Shown: piece after piece, positions 61,580 to 64,000 of the stretch | Position numbering within the stretch: the first letter of the stretch is position 1 | How the letters are laid out: each line of letters begins with the position of its first letter | NCBI GenBank assembly: GCA_002392655.1 | Contig: DGHK01000050.1 | Coordinates: forward strand, 62,001-126,000 | Origin: Lachnospiraceae bacterium UBA3850 | Lineage (GTDB): Bacteria; Bacillota; Clostridia; Lachnospirales; Lachnospiraceae | Reading direction: 5' to 3' | DNA length: 64,000 bases | The notes under the pieces: model-generated | Told to the model about the DNA's origin: nothing | The model's input: the letters and a program-made list of their open reading frames with translations, nothing else | The model's database searches: none | Program-made: the position numbers and the translations under genes

Positions 61580-63802
61580 ATGCTTAAAAGAAGGCTGGTT
61601 AGCGTAGTATTGTTAACAGGACTGCTTCTTGGCTTGGCCGGGTGCGGAGATTCTGCTGAAGAATCAGACCCGGCTGTTTTGGCAGAGTCGGTTTATGAAA
61701 ATGTAATGAGTGAGGATGAATACAGTTACGTATTCGAATCGGATCCGTCATTTGAGGAGATAACAGGAGTCTGCGATTATTATGCTAACGGCGGATATAT
61801 GTATTTCCACAAAATTGATGAGAATATGGTAAACAGTCTATGTAGGGTTGATCGAGAAGGAAATGTAGAAACTCTGGTCGATGTAGAAACTGCAGAAGGA
61901 GAATATGTTTGCTCGATGGTTCCTTCGGCTGATGAACATATAGGAGTACTTATTTCGCACGGTTATTCTGTAAGACTTATGGAATATGATGGAAATGAAC
62001 TTAAGGAGATAGGCGACGTTACTTCGATTGTTAAATCAAACGATGATATAATGCTGGATTTTTACCGTGTTCCTGATGGATATGTAGCGGTAATGGGCGA
62101 GAAAATAGTTAAATATGATGAGAGCTTGAAGAAAGTAAGCTCAGAAGAAAGCCAGATTGGCTGCTCGTGCCTGGATAAGAATGGAAATATAGTTATAGGT
62201 CATATTGAACTGGTAAACAAAACGGTTTCCAGACGGGAAAACAGATGTATTATTTCTATATATGATGTAAGCTCCGGTAAGATTGAAAGCAGATTTGAAT
62301 CCCAGATTGGAGAGCTGTCAGACATTTATACCGGTACAGATGGATATGATATCTATATGTGGGCCGGAAATATCTATGGACTGAACTATTCGGACAAAAC
62401 CGAGACTAAGGTTGTAAGCCTGAGTGAAACCGGTATAGATTCGGTAGACTATGATGGGTTTGCCATGTTAGATGAAAAAACCTTGATTGCATCTAAAATG
62501 GGTTATTATGACTATAAAGGGCTGGCTACATTGATACTTGAGAAGTATATACCGGAAGCACTGGATGCTTCTGTTTCAAATGCCGGTGAAAAAGCGGAAA
62601 ATGAACTGACTGTGGCAGTACTAAGTGGAGCAACGGCTTTTACGGATATTAAGCAAATGGTAAATGCTTATAATAATTATCAGGATGATTATAAGATTAC
62701 ACTTATTGATTATTCTGAACAGGGAATTGATGAAGGGATTATCGCGCTGAATAATGATATAGCCAAGGGAAATATCCCTGATCTGTATGATGTCAGTATG
62801 AATTCTTTGGGGGATATGTCTCTGGATCAGGCTGTCGCGAAAGGGTTTCTAGAGGATGTAACTCCGTATATGGATTCTGATCAGGATTTTGATACATCTC
62901 TGCTCATTCCATCAGTATATGAGGCTATGAAAATAGATGGGAAAGTTTATTTTGTATCACCGGGCTTTACAGTTGACCTAATATGTACCAAGGATAAGTC
63001 TATAGGTGATGGCTATGGCTGGACTACTGAAGAATGGAATAAATATGTACTCTCCAGACCATCAAAATATGCTATGTCTTCAGAAAGTGATAACCTGTAT
63101 GTGTTTATTGACTATATAAGGAATAATCTGAATGAGTATGTAGACTGGAAGACAGGCGGATGCTATTTCGATTCAGATGATTTCAAGAATATACTGGAGG
63201 CATGTAACAGATCGAATTCATATGACGGTACAAGCTCGGATGAAAATAACAAGTGGATAGATGACAAGATAAAAAAAGGCGAGTTTCTTATGATGCCGCT
63301 GACTTTGGGATCCGGTAGCTCATATGTTTGGAGAAAAGAAGAAATCGGTGGTATGGGAATCAAGGGCTATCCGATGTCTTCCGGTGCCGGGATAATCGCC
63401 GACTTTGATATGCAGATAGCAATGTCTGTACAGTGTGATAAAAAGGAAGCGGCATGGGACTTCATGAAGTTCTGCATGTCAAAGGATGCGTATGATAAGG
63501 ATGTCGTATCAGATCAGACTATACCGGTAGGCGAGGCTGCCTATAAAGAATTTGAAGAAAAACTAAAGGCCGGTAGAGGTGAGGATGAGACAGAGATTTC
63601 TGTTCGTGCCTTTACAGATGAGGAAGCTTCGGAATATCGTGATATAATAGATAACATAAGCGTAAGATGTTCATTTGACAGTAATATTATTGATATTATT
63701 CGTGAAGAAGCACTTGGTTACTTTATGGGAGATGAAACTGTAGATGAGGCATGTGCCGAGATACAGGATAAGGTTCATACTTACGTTAATGAAAATAAAT
63801 AA
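61580..63802 (+). CDS. Large extracellular solute-binding lipoprotein
   Basis: ATG 61580 is chosen because AAAGG lies about 9 bp upstream and a lipoprotein signal begins at once; the open frame extends to 61562. The lipobox LAGC places the lipidated Cys at 22. The 740-residue protein has a beta-rich N-terminal half (about 60-330, propeller-like repeats) and a C-terminal family-1 type solute-binding domain (about 340-740: AVLSGATAFTDIKQMVNAYN, DVSMNSLGDMSLDQAVAKGF, KVYFVSPGF). No permease genes are within the window. A response regulator starts 37 bp downstream, so it may act as a sensing lipoprotein in a two-component locus. Confidence 0.85.
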   Translation: MLKRRLVSVVLLTGLLLGLAGCGDSAEESDPAVLAESVYENVMSEDEYSYVFESDPSFEEITGVCDYYANGGYMYFHKIDENMVNSLCRVDREGNVETLVDVETAEGEYVCSMVPSADEHIGVLISHGYSVRLMEYDGNELKEIGDVTSIVKSNDDIMLDFYRVPDGYVAVMGEKIVKYDESLKKVSSEESQIGCSCLDKNGNIVIGHIELVNKTVSRRENRCIISIYDVSSGKIESRFESQIGELSDIYTGTDGYDIYMWAGNIYGLNYSDKTETKVVSLSETGIDSVDYDGFAMLDEKTLIASKMGYYDYKGLATLILEKYIPEALDASVSNAGEKAENELTVAVLSGATAFTDIKQMVNAYNNYQDDYKITLIDYSEQGIDEGIIALNNDIAKGNIPDLYDVSMNSLGDMSLDQAVAKGFLEDVTPYMDSDQDFDTSLLIPSVYEAMKIDGKVYFVSPGFTVDLICTKDKSIGDGYGWTTEEWNKYVLSRPSKYAMSSESDNLYVFIDYIRNNLNEYVDWKTGGCYFDSDDFKNILEACNRSNSYDGTSSDENNKWIDDKIKKGEFLMMPLTLGSGSSYVWRKEEIGGMGIKGYPMSSGAGIIADFDMQIAMSVQCDKKEAAWDFMKFCMSKDAYDKDVVSDQTIPVGEAAYKEFEEKLKAGRGEDETEISVRAFTDEEASEYRDIIDNISVRCSFDSNIIDIIREEALGYFMGDETVDEACAEIQDKVHTYVNENK

Positions 63803-63839
63803 TATATAAAATCATACAGGGGAAAAAGGGTTTGATTAT

Positions 63840-64000
63840 ATGAGTAAGATACTTATTATTGAGGATGAAAATGAGATAGCTGATCTGCTGGAGGTTTATC
63901 TGTCCAACGAAGGACTGGAGGTTAAAAAAGCAGAGTGCAGCAAGGATGGACTGGAAATTATCGAAAATGAATCAATTGATCTTCTGATACTGGATATAAT
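63840..64000 (+). CDS. OmpR-type response regulator, N-terminal part (runs off window)
   Basis: The visible 53 codons read MSKILIIEDENEIADLLEVY with the acidic pair and end near the phospho-Asp in LLILDI, the start of a receiver domain. GGGG lies about 10 bp upstream of the ATG. It is 37 bp behind the solute-binding lipoprotein gene, so the two are likely one operon. The kinase is presumably downstream, outside the window. Confidence 0.85.
   Translation, partial: MSKILIIEDENEIADLLEVYLSNEGLEVKKAECSKDGLEIIENESIDLLILDI

Overview
The window looks like a chromosomal segment of a low-GC anaerobic Firmicute of the Lachnospiraceae type (Butyrivibrio/Roseburia-like). The reasons are a type III glutamine synthetase, DUF4250 and EFR1-type ferredoxin proteins, a class III anaerobic ribonucleotide reductase, secreted proteins ending in Trp/Tyr-rich cell-wall-binding repeats, and typical Firmicute promoters and Shine-Dalgarno sites. 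Family assignments rest on recognised motifs and were not checked by search.

Region 1 (1-7.7 kb) holds a truncated hybrid sensor kinase, a DUF4250 protein, an XRE regulator and three membrane proteins (DUF218, metallophosphoesterase, DUF975/CmpB fusion). Region 2 (7.7-42.5 kb) is dominated by glutamine and nitrogen metabolism: glnN, an Amt-PII fusion, purF, gltB-gltD, then pyrG-carA-carB, a glutamine-synthetase-like gene, an ANTAR-domain regulator and pheA. The four separated units glnN, purF, gltB and pyrG each begin with the same leader. It has a strong promoter with a 16-bp spacer, then a small hairpin with hexaloop AAAGGC, which is mutually exclusive with an overlapping intrinsic terminator. 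This is the expected layout for ANTAR antitermination, and the only ANTAR gene seen lies in the pyrG-glnA cluster. Between gltD and pyrG sits a sulfur block (Rrf2 regulator, metY, cysK). metY is preceded by a 41-codon cysteine-rich leader peptide and a classical attenuator.

Small accessory patches interrupt these genes. They are a two-component system (13-16 kb); an AT-rich island (15.9-18.6 kb) with a tandemly duplicated structured RNA, a terminator and a PBECR4-like putative nuclease, a repressor with paired operators, a zinc-ribbon membrane protein and a HEPN-like protein; a HipBA pair (20.5-22 kb); and an orphan double-glycine leader peptide (32.5 kb). Region 3 (42.5-57.5 kb) holds a Ser/Thr kinase, a type I toxin-antitoxin locus missed by normal ORF cut-offs, several XRE regulators, and four secreted proteins sharing one 142-residue wall-binding domain plus the relic of a fifth. 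One of the four lies behind a c-di-GMP-I (GEMM) riboswitch. An Rpn-type nuclease, an EFR1 protein and a DUF3990 (ADP-ribosyltransferase-like)/HTH gene pair follow. Region 4 (57.8-64 kb) has nrdD fused to a glutaredoxin domain and followed by trxB, a large solute-binding lipoprotein, and the start of a response regulator.

The most promising candidates for something undescribed are the tandem RNA plus nuclease unit at 15.9-16.85 kb, the AAAGGC leader regulon, and the cysteine attenuator. No rRNA, tRNA, CRISPR array or intact insertion sequence was seen.
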